In this document: one piece after another, positions 8,644 through 17,558 of the stretch | How the letters are laid out: every line of letters starts with the position of its first letter | Position numbering within the stretch: the stretch's first letter is position 1 | Assembly: GCA_963821935.1 (NCBI GenBank) | Contig: CAWGFM010000004.1 | Span: 372,001-436,000 of the forward strand | DNA: 64,000 nt | Source of the DNA: JAOUEA01 sp963821935 | GTDB lineage: Bacteria > Actinomycetota > UBA4738 > HRBIN12 | Direction of reading: 5' to 3' | Notes under the pieces: generated by a model | Told to the model about the DNA's origin: nothing | Database searches by the model: none | The model's input: only the letters and a program-made list of their open reading frames with translations | Made by a program: the position numbers and the translations under genes

Positions 8644-9801
8644 TTAGCCCGCGGCGGGGATCTCCTTCTTCGGGTCCAGGAACGGCAGTGCCGTCACGGT
8701 GGCCGTCATCGGGCCGTCGGGCGAGGCGATCTGGACGCGGGTGCCGCCGGCGGCCTTCGAGATCGGCACCCACGCGAATCCCATGTTGCGCTCCAGCCGA
8801 GGAGAATAGGAGGCGCTGGTGAGCCTGCCGATCCGCTCGTGCCCGTCCACCACCGGCCAGAAGTCCTCCAGCCACATCGTCAGCGGGTCGCCGTCGATCG
8901 TGAGGCCCACCAGCTTCTGCCGAACGCCCTCGTCGCGGATCCGCCCCAGCGCCTCGCGCGACACGAACTCGTTGTCATTGTCGAGCTCGGCGAGGCGCTC
9001 GAGCCCGGTGATCTCGAACGGGTTGTTCGTGATGTCCATGTCGTTGCCGTAGTTGAAGATGCCGGCTTCCATGCGGCGTTGGTCGTTCGGGGCGATCGCC
9101 CGCAGCTCGAACTCTTCTCCTGCGGCCACGATCGCGTCCCACAGGTCGTTGGCTCGCGACGAGTCGCGCAGGTACACCTCGTAGCCCAGCTCCGCGCTCC
9201 AGCCCGTGCGCGAGACCACCACCGGGATCCCCTGCAGCTCGGTCTGCTTGTGCCAGTAATAGCGCTGATCGGCGACATCGTCGCCGAAGAGCTTGCGGAT
9301 CAACGGCTTGGACCGCGGACCCTGGATCTGCAGCGGCGACACGTCGGGCTCGCGGATCTGCACGTCGAGCCCGGCGAAGGCCTGCACGCCCACGGCGTAC
9401 AGCAGGGCGTCCGAGTCGGCGAGCGAGAGCCAGTAGTGATCCTCGGCCAGCTTCAGCAGGATCGGGTCGTTGACGATGCCGCCGTCCGGTGCGCAGATCA
9501 ACACGTACTTGCACTGTTCGGGCTGGGTCCGGGACAGATCGCGCGGCGTCAGCAGCTGAGTGAATCGGCCGGCATCGGGGCCGACGATCTCCACCTGGCG
9601 CTCCACCGCCACGTCCCACAACGTCACCTTCTCGACGAGATGCCAGTACTCCTTGACGTCGTCGTCGTAGTAGGTCGGGATGAGCATGTGGTTGTACAGG
9701 TCCCAGCTGGTGCAGCCGGCTTCGATCGTGCGGTCGAAGTATGGCGACTTCTTGTACCAGCTGGCGAAGTAGAACGGGAAGGAACGGTTCTGCTGTGGCA
9801 T
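8644..9801 (-). CDS. DmdA/GcvT-like aminomethyltransferase family protein (copy A)
   Basis: 385 residues, the same length as copy B and clearly paralogous: YNHMLIPTYYDDD, LWDVAVERQVEIVGPD, LLTPRDLS, GGIVNDPILLKLAED, SLADSDALLY and IQGPRSKPLI. This copy is closer to what I remember of DMSP demethylase DmdA (the VAVERQVEIVGPDA and PRDLS blocks) than copy B is. Expected role: tetrahydrofolate-dependent demethylation in the cytoplasm. The start ATG 9801 lies inside the 3' end of the upstream FAD oxidoreductase frame. The end is 9 bp from algH. The substrate is unproven. Confidence 0.87.
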   Translation of the reverse strand: MPQQNRSFPFYFASWYKKSPYFDRTIEAGCTSWDLYNHMLIPTYYDDDVKEYWHLVEKVTLWDVAVERQVEIVGPDAGRFTQLLTPRDLSRTQPEQCKYVLICAPDGGIVNDPILLKLAEDHYWLSLADSDALLYAVGVQAFAGLDVQIREPDVSPLQIQGPRSKPLIRKLFGDDVADQRYYWHKQTELQGIPVVVSRTGWSAELGYEVYLRDSSRANDLWDAIVAAGEEFELRAIAPNDQRRMEAGIFNYGNDMDITNNPFEITGLERLAELDNDNEFVSREALGRIRDEGVRQKLVGLTIDGDPLTMWLEDFWPVVDGHERIGRLTSASYSPRLERNMGFAWVPISKAAGGTRVQIASPDGPMTATVTALPFLDPKKEIPAAG

Positions 9802-11438
9802 CGAGACCCTAGCCCTTCGTCGACCGTCGGCGTGCCGCGCCGGTCCTTGTCGATCTGACGGAACGCGTTGTAGCCGGGGATACCGCAGACGCCGCCCCCG
9901 CCGTGCGTGGCGCTCGAGGCTTGATACAGGCCGCGGATAGGCGAGCGATAGTCAGCGTAGCCCGGCGCGGGACGCATGTGGAACAGCTGCTCCGCGGACA
10001 GTTCCCCATGGAAGATGTTGCCGCCGATCAGCCCCCATTCGTGCTCCATCTCGTACGGGCCGATCACCTGCCGGTGCAGCACGCTGTCGGCGAACCCCGG
10101 CGCCAGCTCGTCGTAGCCTTCGATGACGCGATCCGCATAGGCGTAGAGCTCCTCCGTGTGCGGCTTCTCGCTCCACTCGTGCGGCACCCACTGCGTGAAC
10201 AGCGACACCACGTGCTTGCCCTCCGGGGCGAGCGTCCGGTCGTGGTAGGTCGGCATGACCCCGTCACTGAACGGAGCGGTCGACGGGATGCCCGCACGCG
10301 CCTGCTCGAACGCCTCCTCGAGATAGGCGATGGAATGCGCCAGCTCGAAGCCGCCCGTGAAGTCGGCGAGCTCGGGGTTGGCCGTGAACACGGGCGCGCG
10401 GTCGAGCGCACAGTTGATCTTCACGACGCCGCTGCGCGACTTCCAGTTCTCGATGTCGTTCACGAAGTCCGCCGGCAGCTCGTCGCGCTCGAGCTGGTCC
10501 AGGAACGTGATCTTGGGATGGATCGCGGTGACCACGACGGGCGCCGCGATCTCCTCGCCGCCTTCCAGCACGACTCCCCTGGCAGCGCCGTCTGAGGTGA
10601 GGATCCTCGCGACCCGGGCGTTCGTGCGGATCTCGGCGCCGTACGCGCGGGCGCTGGACGCGATGGCGTCGCTCACCGCCCCCATGCCACCCTCGGGAAC
10701 CGCCCAGTTGCCCAGATGACCGTCGCCAACGTCACCGATCGAATGATGGGCCATGACGTAGCCCGTGCCGGGCTCGTACGGACCGGCCCACGTGCCGATC
10801 AGGCCGTTCAGCGCCATCACGGTCTTGACCTGATCCGACTCGAAGAACCGGTCCAGGATGTCGACGATGCTCATCGTCATGAGCCGCGTCACGTCGCCGA
10901 CCGTCTTCACGTCCAGGCCGCGGAAGCGCCACGCCAGCTTCAGCTGTTCGCGCAGGTCGGCCGGGTCCTTCGACCCGATCGTGGGGGGTATCGACATCAG
11001 CATGGGTCCCAGCACGTCGGCGAGCCCGCCGATCCATGCGTCCCACGTGACGATCGCGTCGGCGTCCTTCTTCGAGAACTGCGCGTACGACTCGTAGTTG
11101 GCCTGGGCGTCGTCGTCGTAGGACGTGATCGCGCGCCCATCCGGGAACGGCAGGAAGTAAGGACCGACCGGCGTGGCCTTGTACCCATGCTGAGCAAGCT
11201 TCAGGTCGTTCAGGATGGTGTCGGGCATCAGGCTCATCACGTAGCTGAGCGTGGTGACCTTGAACTCCGGCGCTTCGGGCCAGGGCGCCATCGTATCGGC
11301 CGCACCGCCCACCTTGTGCCGCCCCTCCAAGACCACCGTGCGAGCACCGGCTCTCGCCAGGTAGGCCCCGGCGACGAGCCCGTTGTGGCCGCCCCCGATC
11401 ACGATCGCGTGGTAGCTGTTGCTGGTGGTGCCGTCCAT
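9624..11438 (-). CDS. Phytoene desaturase-like FAD-dependent oxidoreductase, 3' end probably frameshifted
   Basis: The N-terminus has the dinucleotide-binding motif VIGGGHNGLVAGAYLARAG; the C-terminus of the catalytic part has the second FAD block GLYQASSATHGGGGVCGIPG followed by YNAFRQIDKDRR. Such proteins oxidise C-N or C-C bonds with FAD. ATG 11438 is preferred because GGAG lies 9 nt before it; an ATG 9 nt upstream abuts that GGAG. The open frame runs 178 nt into the next gene, adding a low-complexity tail rich in S, T and R that looks non-coding. A TAG in the neighbouring frame at 9809-9811 would be a natural end. It heads the DmdA-like operon. Confidence 0.85.
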   Translation of the reverse strand: MDGTTSNSYHAIVIGGGHNGLVAGAYLARAGARTVVLEGRHKVGGAADTMAPWPEAPEFKVTTLSYVMSLMPDTILNDLKLAQHGYKATPVGPYFLPFPDGRAITSYDDDAQANYESYAQFSKKDADAIVTWDAWIGGLADVLGPMLMSIPPTIGSKDPADLREQLKLAWRFRGLDVKTVGDVTRLMTMSIVDILDRFFESDQVKTVMALNGLIGTWAGPYEPGTGYVMAHHSIGDVGDGHLGNWAVPEGGMGAVSDAIASSARAYGAEIRTNARVARILTSDGAARGVVLEGGEEIAAPVVVTAIHPKITFLDQLERDELPADFVNDIENWKSRSGVVKINCALDRAPVFTANPELADFTGGFELAHSIAYLEEAFEQARAGIPSTAPFSDGVMPTYHDRTLAPEGKHVVSLFTQWVPHEWSEKPHTEELYAYADRVIEGYDELAPGFADSVLHRQVIGPYEMEHEWGLIGGNIFHGELSAEQLFHMRPAPGYADYRSPIRGLYQASSATHGGGGVCGIPGYNAFRQIDKDRRGTPTVDEGLGSRCHSRTVPSRSTSPAGTRSRHTSTARSKPAAPAGTCTTTCSSRPTTTTTSRSTGISSRR

Positions 11439-11494
11439 GACGTGCATCTCCGGTCTGGGCCCGGGGTCGGGCCCGCCCGACCCGACGGTAATCC

Positions 11495-11508
11495 TGAACC
11501 GCCGTTCA
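11495..11508. promoter_or_regulatory. TGAAC-N4-GTTCA palindrome, possible repressor operator
   Basis: A perfect 5+5 inverted repeat, TGAACCGCCGTTCA, lies 57-70 bp upstream of the FAD oxidoreductase start and about 56 bp upstream of the divergent GT-C gene. Palindromes of this form are common TetR-family operators in actinobacteria. No TetR gene lies next to it, so the regulator is unknown. Confidence 0.35.
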
Positions 11509-11563
11509 AGGCAAGTCGTCGACGACGGTCAAGAGCGAGAAAGAACGACGATACTGGTGGGCG

Positions 11564-13051
11564 ATGGCAGCTTCGGCCGCGCACCTTGACGGATCCGCTG
11601 GCCCCTCACCCTCGGAGCAATCCCTCGCACGTGGGCTCCTGCTGACTGTCGCCGCGGGCTACCTTGCGGTTCAGCTGGCACTGTTCTCGATCGATCGGGC
11701 CCCTCGCTGGGACGAGGCTGTCTACCTGTCACAGGTGACCCCCGGTTTGGATGCGCAGTTCTTCGCGCCCTTCCGTGCGCGCGGGCTGCCGCTGCTGATC
11801 GCCCCGATCACCTGGCTGGGTGGGTCGATCACCGCGGTTCGGATCGTCCTCGCGGTTGTCGCCTCGTTGGCACTCGCCGGGTCCTTCTGGGTCTGGATCC
11901 CCGTCGTCGGCATCGCGGGACCCCTGGCGGCGATGCTCTTCGGCTTCTCGTGGATGGGCCTGTTGAACGGCTCGGAGATCTTCCCCAACTTCCTTGCGGC
12001 CACCCTAGGGCTCGGCGTGGCCGGATACGCCTATCGGCAGCTCATCGACGGAGGCAGATGGCCCGTCGTGATATCGGCGACCCTGATGGCCGTCTTGGCC
12101 CTGTTCCGACCGACGGAGGCGACCGCGGTGTTCGCGGCGGTCGGCATCTATGTCGTGATCTTCCACAGGAGCGCGTGGCGTGTTCTCCTACCGATCGGGT
12201 TGGGCTTGGCGCTCGGCTGGCTGCCTTGGGTCGTCGAGATGTCCATCCGGTTCGGCGGACCGCTCAACGCACTCGACGAGGCCGGGAGCGCGCCGTTCGT
12301 GTTGTCTGCCGTCGCGGCGAACTTCCGCCAGTACCTGGCCTACACAGACGGAAGGATCTTCAGCTCTCAGGCGGAGCAGATCCCACTTGCGGGGGTGTTC
12401 TGGTGGAGTTGGCTGGTCGTGATGGCGTTCGTCGGCATCACGTATACGAGGAAGGAAACCGGCCGCCCCGCAGCCCAACTGTGCTCGGTCGGAGCAGTCG
12501 TTCTGGCGACGCTCTACGTGATCGTCCTGCAGGATCGGGCACTGGCTCCGCGCTATCTGCTTCCCGCGATGGTGTTCGTGTCCGTTCCGGCTGCCGTGGG
12601 CACGGTCTCACTGTTCAAGGGCGGGGCCCGAACGCGGGTCGTCGGGTTGCTCGCCCTCATCCTCGTCATCCCATGGGGGATCTGGCAGGCGGGTGTAGCG
12701 GATCGGGTTGAGGCCCGAGAGGCGCGGCACCGCGAGTCGTTCCGTGTGGTCGGACTCACGCTCAGACAATTGGCCGACAATGAACCGTGCACTTTCATCA
12801 GTCTGCGTGGAGCGGCCGAGATCGCACTCGCGTCAGGATGCAGGGGAACCCAGGTGCTGGATCCGGGACCAACGGACGAAGAGTTGGGCGAACTGTCGCG
12901 GACCTCCGATCCCGCATTCCTTGTCCTCTCCCGGACCCGCCCACCGCCCTCAGCGGTGAACGCCGTGACCCCGATACAGGTCGCGGAGCCGGGACAGAAG
13001 TGGCTCATCTACCAACTGCGGGATCCTCCGCTACAGTTGGCGCGGATCTGA
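11564..13051 (+). CDS. GT-C type polytopic membrane glycosyltransferase (ArnT/PMT-like)
   Basis: 495 residues with about ten hydrophobic segments. After the first membrane helix comes RAPRWDEAVYLS, the acidic first-loop motif of GT-C enzymes (PMT/ArnT/GT39-GT83) that use polyprenyl-phosphate sugars on the outer membrane face. A further luminal-type signature is RALAPRYLLPAMVF. The C-terminal 120 residues are soluble. Acceptor and sugar are unknown. A GT2-methyltransferase fusion lies 28 bp downstream on the same strand. That partner resembles dolichyl-phosphate sugar synthases and could make the lipid-linked donor. Confidence 0.78.
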   Translation: MAASAAHLDGSAGPSPSEQSLARGLLLTVAAGYLAVQLALFSIDRAPRWDEAVYLSQVTPGLDAQFFAPFRARGLPLLIAPITWLGGSITAVRIVLAVVASLALAGSFWVWIPVVGIAGPLAAMLFGFSWMGLLNGSEIFPNFLAATLGLGVAGYAYRQLIDGGRWPVVISATLMAVLALFRPTEATAVFAAVGIYVVIFHRSAWRVLLPIGLGLALGWLPWVVEMSIRFGGPLNALDEAGSAPFVLSAVAANFRQYLAYTDGRIFSSQAEQIPLAGVFWWSWLVVMAFVGITYTRKETGRPAAQLCSVGAVVLATLYVIVLQDRALAPRYLLPAMVFVSVPAAVGTVSLFKGGARTRVVGLLALILVIPWGIWQAGVADRVEAREARHRESFRVVGLTLRQLADNEPCTFISLRGAAEIALASGCRGTQVLDPGPTDEELGELSRTSDPAFLVLSRTRPPPSAVNAVTPIQVAEPGQKWLIYQLRDPPLQLARI

Positions 13052-13079
13052 TCACCTGCGAGCAACGGGGAAGGCTCGA

Positions 13080-14750
13080 ATGCGCGTCATCATCACGCTT
13101 CCCGCCTACAGCGCGGAAGACACGCTCGAGAAGACCATCGCCGAGATCCCGGCGGGCATCGCCGAAGAGATGATCTTGGTCGACGACGCCAGCCCCGATA
13201 GCACCGTTCGCGTGGCCCGCGACCTGGGCATCCGTGTCGTGGTGCACAGCAAGAACCGGGGCTACGGCGGGAACCAGAAGACCTGCTATCAGGAGGCTCT
13301 GGACGACGGAGCCGACATCGTGGTCATGCTCCACCCCGACTATCAGTACGACCCCAAGGCCGTTCCTCTCCTGATCGCGCCGATCCTTGCCGGCGACGCG
13401 GACATGACGTTCGGCTCGCGCTTCGCCGGCCTCGGCAACCCGTTGGGCGGCGGGATGCCGAGGTATCGCTATGCCGGCAACCGGATCACGACCACCTTGG
13501 AAAACTGGATGCTCGGCGCCAGATTCACTGACATGCACAGCGGACTGCGCGCATACACGAGACGATGCCTGCAGTCGCTCCCCTTTCTCAGCTACTCGGA
13601 CGACTTCGTGTTCGACACGCAGTTCCTCGTCGACGCGGTGACCGGTGGCCAGCGCGTGGTCGAAGTGCCCATCCCAACCCGCTACACGAAGGAATCCTCC
13701 TCGATCTCCATCCTGCGCTCATTGCGTTACGTGGCTGGGAGCCTGGCCTACACGGCTCGAAGAAGCGCCGAGCGCGGCCGGCGGGGCCGTCGGACCGGAA
13801 TCGCACACGGGGGTGAGAAGCGTGGTCGGGCGCTCGGTACCGGACCTGCCCGAGATCAGCGGTGCGTCTTGTGTGGGCGAACCACGATGGCGCTCGTCTA
13901 CGCTGCCAACGTCCGGGGAGCGGTTCCGGTCGAGGAGTTCGCCTGCACGACGGGAGCGCTCGCAGAGCATGACGACGTCGTCCAATGCAGCCGGTGCGGG
14001 ATGGTGTCCTCCATCCCGGCCTTGGACCCCGACGAGATCGTCGACAACTATCGACAGGTGGTCGACGAGGACTACTTGAAAGAGGAACTGGCCAGGCGGG
14101 AGCTTTTCGCCTGGTTCGTGAGCCAGGTCGAGGGCTTCTCTTCGAGCGGCACCCGCATGCTCGAGATCGGATCGAACGTCGGACTGTTCCTCGATGTTGC
14201 ACGCGAGCATGGCTGGGATGCACGCGGCATCGAGCCCTCGAAATGGGCCGTCGATGAAGGTGTGTCCCGATTCGGCGTGGATCTGGAGCAGGGCACGGTC
14301 GAGGATCTCGACGCACGATCCGATGTGGCCGATGTCATCGTGATGTTGGACGTCCTCGAGCACTTGAGCGATCCACTTGCGGCGCTACGGCAGCTGCGGG
14401 GGATGATCAACGATGAGGGCCTGTTGGTCCTGTCCACCGTGAACCTGGACGGGCTGCACGCACGCCTCCGGCAAGGCGACTGGCCCTGGTTCATCCGATC
14501 ACACCTGCACTACTTCGGTCAGCCGACGCTCGCATCCATGCTTCGACGCGCTGGATTCCGCCTGGTCGAGTGGAAGATCGCTCCCCGCTCGTTCCACCTT
14601 TCCTACATCGCCCAGAGGGCGGGCAGCTCCCACGAAGGAGCGGGAGCCGCCGCGTCCATGATCACGAAGGTCGTCGACCCGAAGCTCCCTGTCGGCTGGC
14701 TCGGTGACATCACGTTCGTGGCAGCACGGCCGGAACTTGGATCCTCCTAG
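13080..14750 (+). CDS. GT2 glycosyltransferase fused to a zinc-type SAM methyltransferase
   Basis: 556 residues. Residues 1-245 are a GT-A family 2 transferase of the DPM1/polyprenyl-phosphate sugar synthase type (LVDDASPD at 34-41, MLHPD at 83-87, GYGGNQK, DMHSGLRAY). After a basic linker come two Cys pairs (C262/C265, C303/C306) resembling the zinc-binding head of sugar and polyketide C-methyltransferases. A class I methyltransferase follows, with motif I MLEIGSNVGLF at about 360-370 and MLDVLEHLSDP. Both halves look intact. It converges with serA with a 4-bp overlap. It probably makes or decorates a lipid-linked or surface sugar. Confidence 0.85.
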   Translation: MRVIITLPAYSAEDTLEKTIAEIPAGIAEEMILVDDASPDSTVRVARDLGIRVVVHSKNRGYGGNQKTCYQEALDDGADIVVMLHPDYQYDPKAVPLLIAPILAGDADMTFGSRFAGLGNPLGGGMPRYRYAGNRITTTLENWMLGARFTDMHSGLRAYTRRCLQSLPFLSYSDDFVFDTQFLVDAVTGGQRVVEVPIPTRYTKESSSISILRSLRYVAGSLAYTARRSAERGRRGRRTGIAHGGEKRGRALGTGPARDQRCVLCGRTTMALVYAANVRGAVPVEEFACTTGALAEHDDVVQCSRCGMVSSIPALDPDEIVDNYRQVVDEDYLKEELARRELFAWFVSQVEGFSSSGTRMLEIGSNVGLFLDVAREHGWDARGIEPSKWAVDEGVSRFGVDLEQGTVEDLDARSDVADVIVMLDVLEHLSDPLAALRQLRGMINDEGLLVLSTVNLDGLHARLRQGDWPWFIRSHLHYFGQPTLASMLRRAGFRLVEWKIAPRSFHLSYIAQRAGSSHEGAGAAASMITKVVDPKLPVGWLGDITFVAARPELGSS

Positions 14751-16327
14751 CCGGGGATCGTCACCGTCCGGAGTTGCTGGGCGTCGATCTTGGTGGCCAC
14801 CCGGTCCAGCACGTCGACCGGCACCTCGGTGTCCACCGTGAGACACATCAGCGCGTCGCCACCCTCTGCCTTGCGGCCCACGTCCATCGTGGCGATGTTC
14901 ACGCCGTGCTCGCCGAGCATGGTGCCCACGGTGCCGATGATGCCGGGGCGATCCACGTACGTGAAGAACACCATGTGACCCGCCGGCGTCACCTCGATGT
15001 CGAAATCGTTCACCTGGGTGACTCGCTCGTGGTCCCTGGCCAGGATCGAGCCAGCCACGCCCACCGGACCCTCGTCGGTCTCGGCGCGCAGCGAGATCGA
15101 GCTCACGTAGTCCTGCGACACGGTGGAACGCATCTCGCTCACGGTGAGGCCGCGATCGCGCGCGAGCATCGGAGCGTTCACGAAGGACACCGGTTCGTGC
15201 ACGGTCCTGCCCAAGATCCCTTTGAGGATCGCGAGGGTCAGGACCCGCGTGTCGGACTCGGCGATCCGCCCCAGGTAGGACGCCACGATCGAGCGGACAC
15301 CTCCTTCGGCGAGGCCCGCGACCAGCGTGCCGAGACGTTCCGCCAACGGCACGAACGGGCGCACGATCTCGGTGACCTCGGCGCCGGCCGAAACGTTGAC
15401 CGCGTACGGGACGAACTCGCCCTTCAGAGCCAAGCGGACCATCTCGGCCACGGTGGTGCCGGCCTTGTCCTGGGCTTCCTTGGTGGAGGCGCCCAGGTGC
15501 GGGGTCACCACCACCGAATCGAGCCCGAACAGCGGAGAGTCGGTGGTGGGCTCGGTCGTGAACACGTCCAGCGCGGCGCCGCCCAGGTGTCCGCTTTCCA
15601 GCGCCTTGGCGAGCGCGTCTTCGTCGACGATGCCACCACGCGCGGTGTTGATGAGACGCGCGCCTCGCTTCATCAGGTGCAGCTCGCGCTGGCCGATGAG
15701 CTGCTCGGTCTCGCTGGTCCGTGGCAGATGGATCGAGACGAAGTCGGCCTGGACCAGGAGGGCCTCCAGCGACGGCATCGCGTCCACGCCCATCTCCTTG
15801 GCGCGATCGGTGCTGACGTACGGATCGAACGCGATCACCCGCATGCCGAACCCTGCCGCGCGTTGGGCCACGAGCGCGCCCACGCGACCGAGACCGACGA
15901 GCCCGATCGTCTTGCCGGCCAGCTCGACACCTTCCCATCTCGACCGCTCCCAGGAGCCGCCTCGAAGGGCCGCGTCGGCGCGGGGCGTGTTGCGGGCCTG
16001 CGCCAACAGCAGCGCCATCGTCTGTTCGGCGGCGCTGATGATGTTGGACTGCGGGGCGTTGACCACCATGACGCCAAGACGGGTGGCTGCCTCGACATCG
16101 ACGTTGTCCAGCCCGATGCCCGCGCGAGCGATCACCTTCAGGTTGCGCGCGGCCCTCAGCACGTCGTCCGTGACCTGGGTGGCGCTGCGGATGATCAGCG
16201 CATCGTACGGCTCGATCTCGGCCGACAGGCCCTCGCCGGCCAGATCGGTGCGCTCATCCACCTGGAAGTCCTTGCGAAGCAGCTCCAAGCCCTGCTCGGA
16301 GAGCTGCTCGGTGACGAGCACCTTCAT
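14747..16327 (-). CDS. serA: D-3-phosphoglycerate dehydrogenase
   Basis: First step of serine synthesis: 3-phosphoglycerate to 3-phosphohydroxypyruvate with NAD+. 526 residues, the long actinobacterial form. It has an N-terminal substrate domain, a Rossmann motif GLVGLGRVGALVA, a catalytic region with RARAGIGLDNVD and the His in TPHLGASTKEAQDKAG, an intervening domain, and a C-terminal ACT domain (YVDRPGIIGTVGTMLGE) that usually senses serine. It starts 10 bp downstream of a class V aminotransferase, forming a serine-type operon. Confidence 0.97.
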   Translation of the reverse strand: MKVLVTEQLSEQGLELLRKDFQVDERTDLAGEGLSAEIEPYDALIIRSATQVTDDVLRAARNLKVIARAGIGLDNVDVEAATRLGVMVVNAPQSNIISAAEQTMALLLAQARNTPRADAALRGGSWERSRWEGVELAGKTIGLVGLGRVGALVAQRAAGFGMRVIAFDPYVSTDRAKEMGVDAMPSLEALLVQADFVSIHLPRTSETEQLIGQRELHLMKRGARLINTARGGIVDEDALAKALESGHLGGAALDVFTTEPTTDSPLFGLDSVVVTPHLGASTKEAQDKAGTTVAEMVRLALKGEFVPYAVNVSAGAEVTEIVRPFVPLAERLGTLVAGLAEGGVRSIVASYLGRIAESDTRVLTLAILKGILGRTVHEPVSFVNAPMLARDRGLTVSEMRSTVSQDYVSSISLRAETDEGPVGVAGSILARDHERVTQVNDFDIEVTPAGHMVFFTYVDRPGIIGTVGTMLGEHGVNIATMDVGRKAEGGDALMCLTVDTEVPVDVLDRVATKIDAQQLRTVTIPG

Positions 16328-16337
16328 GGGGCGACCC

Positions 16338-17498
16338 TCACGTCGCGCGGGACTCCATGAACACGCTCTCGGCTGCGGCCACCGCCGCGCCCCGTTTCAC
16401 GGGATGGTCGAGCGACTCCAGCGTCATCTCCAGCGCCGCGAGTCCTCGGATGATGTCCAGCTCGCTGAAGTAGCCGAAGTGCCCGATCCGGAAGACCGAA
16501 CCTTTCAAGGGACCCTGCCCGGGTGCCAACACGCAGCCCCAGTCGGCGCGGATGGTGTCACAGATGGCGTCTGCGTCGGCGCTCTCCGGTGCCCTGATCG
16601 CCGTCACCGTCCAGTTGTCCTCGAGGCCCTCACCGAACAGGTCCAGACCGAGCGCCTTCGCCCCCTCCTTCACCGCGCGGGACAGCGTCCGGTGGCGGAC
16701 CATAGCCGCCTCGATGCCGTCCTGGAAGTACAGGGTCAGCGCGGCCTGCAGCCCCTGCATCACGCTGATCGCGGGCGTCCACGGGTTCTCGGGATGCGGC
16801 AGATCGGCGAACCGCTTGTAGGTGCGCCAGTCGAAGTAGAACCGCGGGCTGGTGGCGCTCTCGCTGGCGTGCCATGCCCGCTCGCTGATGGCGCAGAACG
16901 CGATCCCGGGGCTGGCGGACAGCGCCTTCTGGCTGCCACTCACGGCGACGTCGATGCCCCATGCATCGAAGTCGAACGGCACGGCTCCCAGCGAGGAGAC
17001 CGCGTCGACGATCACCAGGGCGCCCGCCTCGTTCGCGACCCTCGCCAGCTCCTGGATGGGCTGGATCACGCCGGTCGAAGTCTCGGATTGGGTGAGCAGC
17101 ACCGCCTTCACCGGGTGCTCGGCCAGCGCCGCCGCCACGTCGTCGGGCCGGATCTTGGTCCCCCACTCGTACTCGATGGTACGGACCGTGAGTCCGTACG
17201 CCTCGGCGAGCTTCGCGAACCGTTCCGAGAAGAACCCCGCGAGGGGCACGAACACCTCGTCGCCAGGGCTGAAGCAGTTGGCGATCGCCGATTCGAGCCC
17301 GCCAGTTCCGCTGGACGTCATGAGGAGGACGTCGGCCGACTCGGTGCGGTAGAGCTCCTTCAAGCGCGTCGTGACGTCGCGCATGATGTTCCCGAAACCG
17401 GGGCCTCGGTGGTACACGAGCGGGCTGCCTTGGGCCAGCAGGACCTCGGGCGGGATGGGTGTCGGACCGGGGGCCAGGATGATCTCGGGCCTGTCCAT
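16338..17498 (-). CDS. Class V aminotransferase (alanine-glyoxylate / serine-pyruvate type)
   Basis: 386 residues. Start ATG 17498 has GAGGAG upstream. The opening APGPTPIPPEVL, the TSSGTGGLESA phosphate cup and the PLP lysine in SGSQKALSASPG mark the AGXT/SPT branch of fold I class V. It sits 10 bp before serA. In several bacteria and archaea such enzymes act in serine synthesis in place of SerC; here that reading comes from position, not from active-site evidence. Serine-glyoxylate transamination is the main alternative. Confidence 0.9.
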   Translation of the reverse strand: MDRPEIILAPGPTPIPPEVLLAQGSPLVYHRGPGFGNIMRDVTTRLKELYRTESADVLLMTSSGTGGLESAIANCFSPGDEVFVPLAGFFSERFAKLAEAYGLTVRTIEYEWGTKIRPDDVAAALAEHPVKAVLLTQSETSTGVIQPIQELARVANEAGALVIVDAVSSLGAVPFDFDAWGIDVAVSGSQKALSASPGIAFCAISERAWHASESATSPRFYFDWRTYKRFADLPHPENPWTPAISVMQGLQAALTLYFQDGIEAAMVRHRTLSRAVKEGAKALGLDLFGEGLEDNWTVTAIRAPESADADAICDTIRADWGCVLAPGQGPLKGSVFRIGHFGYFSELDIIRGLAALEMTLESLDHPVKRGAAVAAAESVFMESRAT

Positions 17499-17558
17499 GA
17501 GCGGGCTCACTCCTCGAACCTGTCGGAGTGGCCAGCGTATCAAGGCCCGGTGGCCGGC

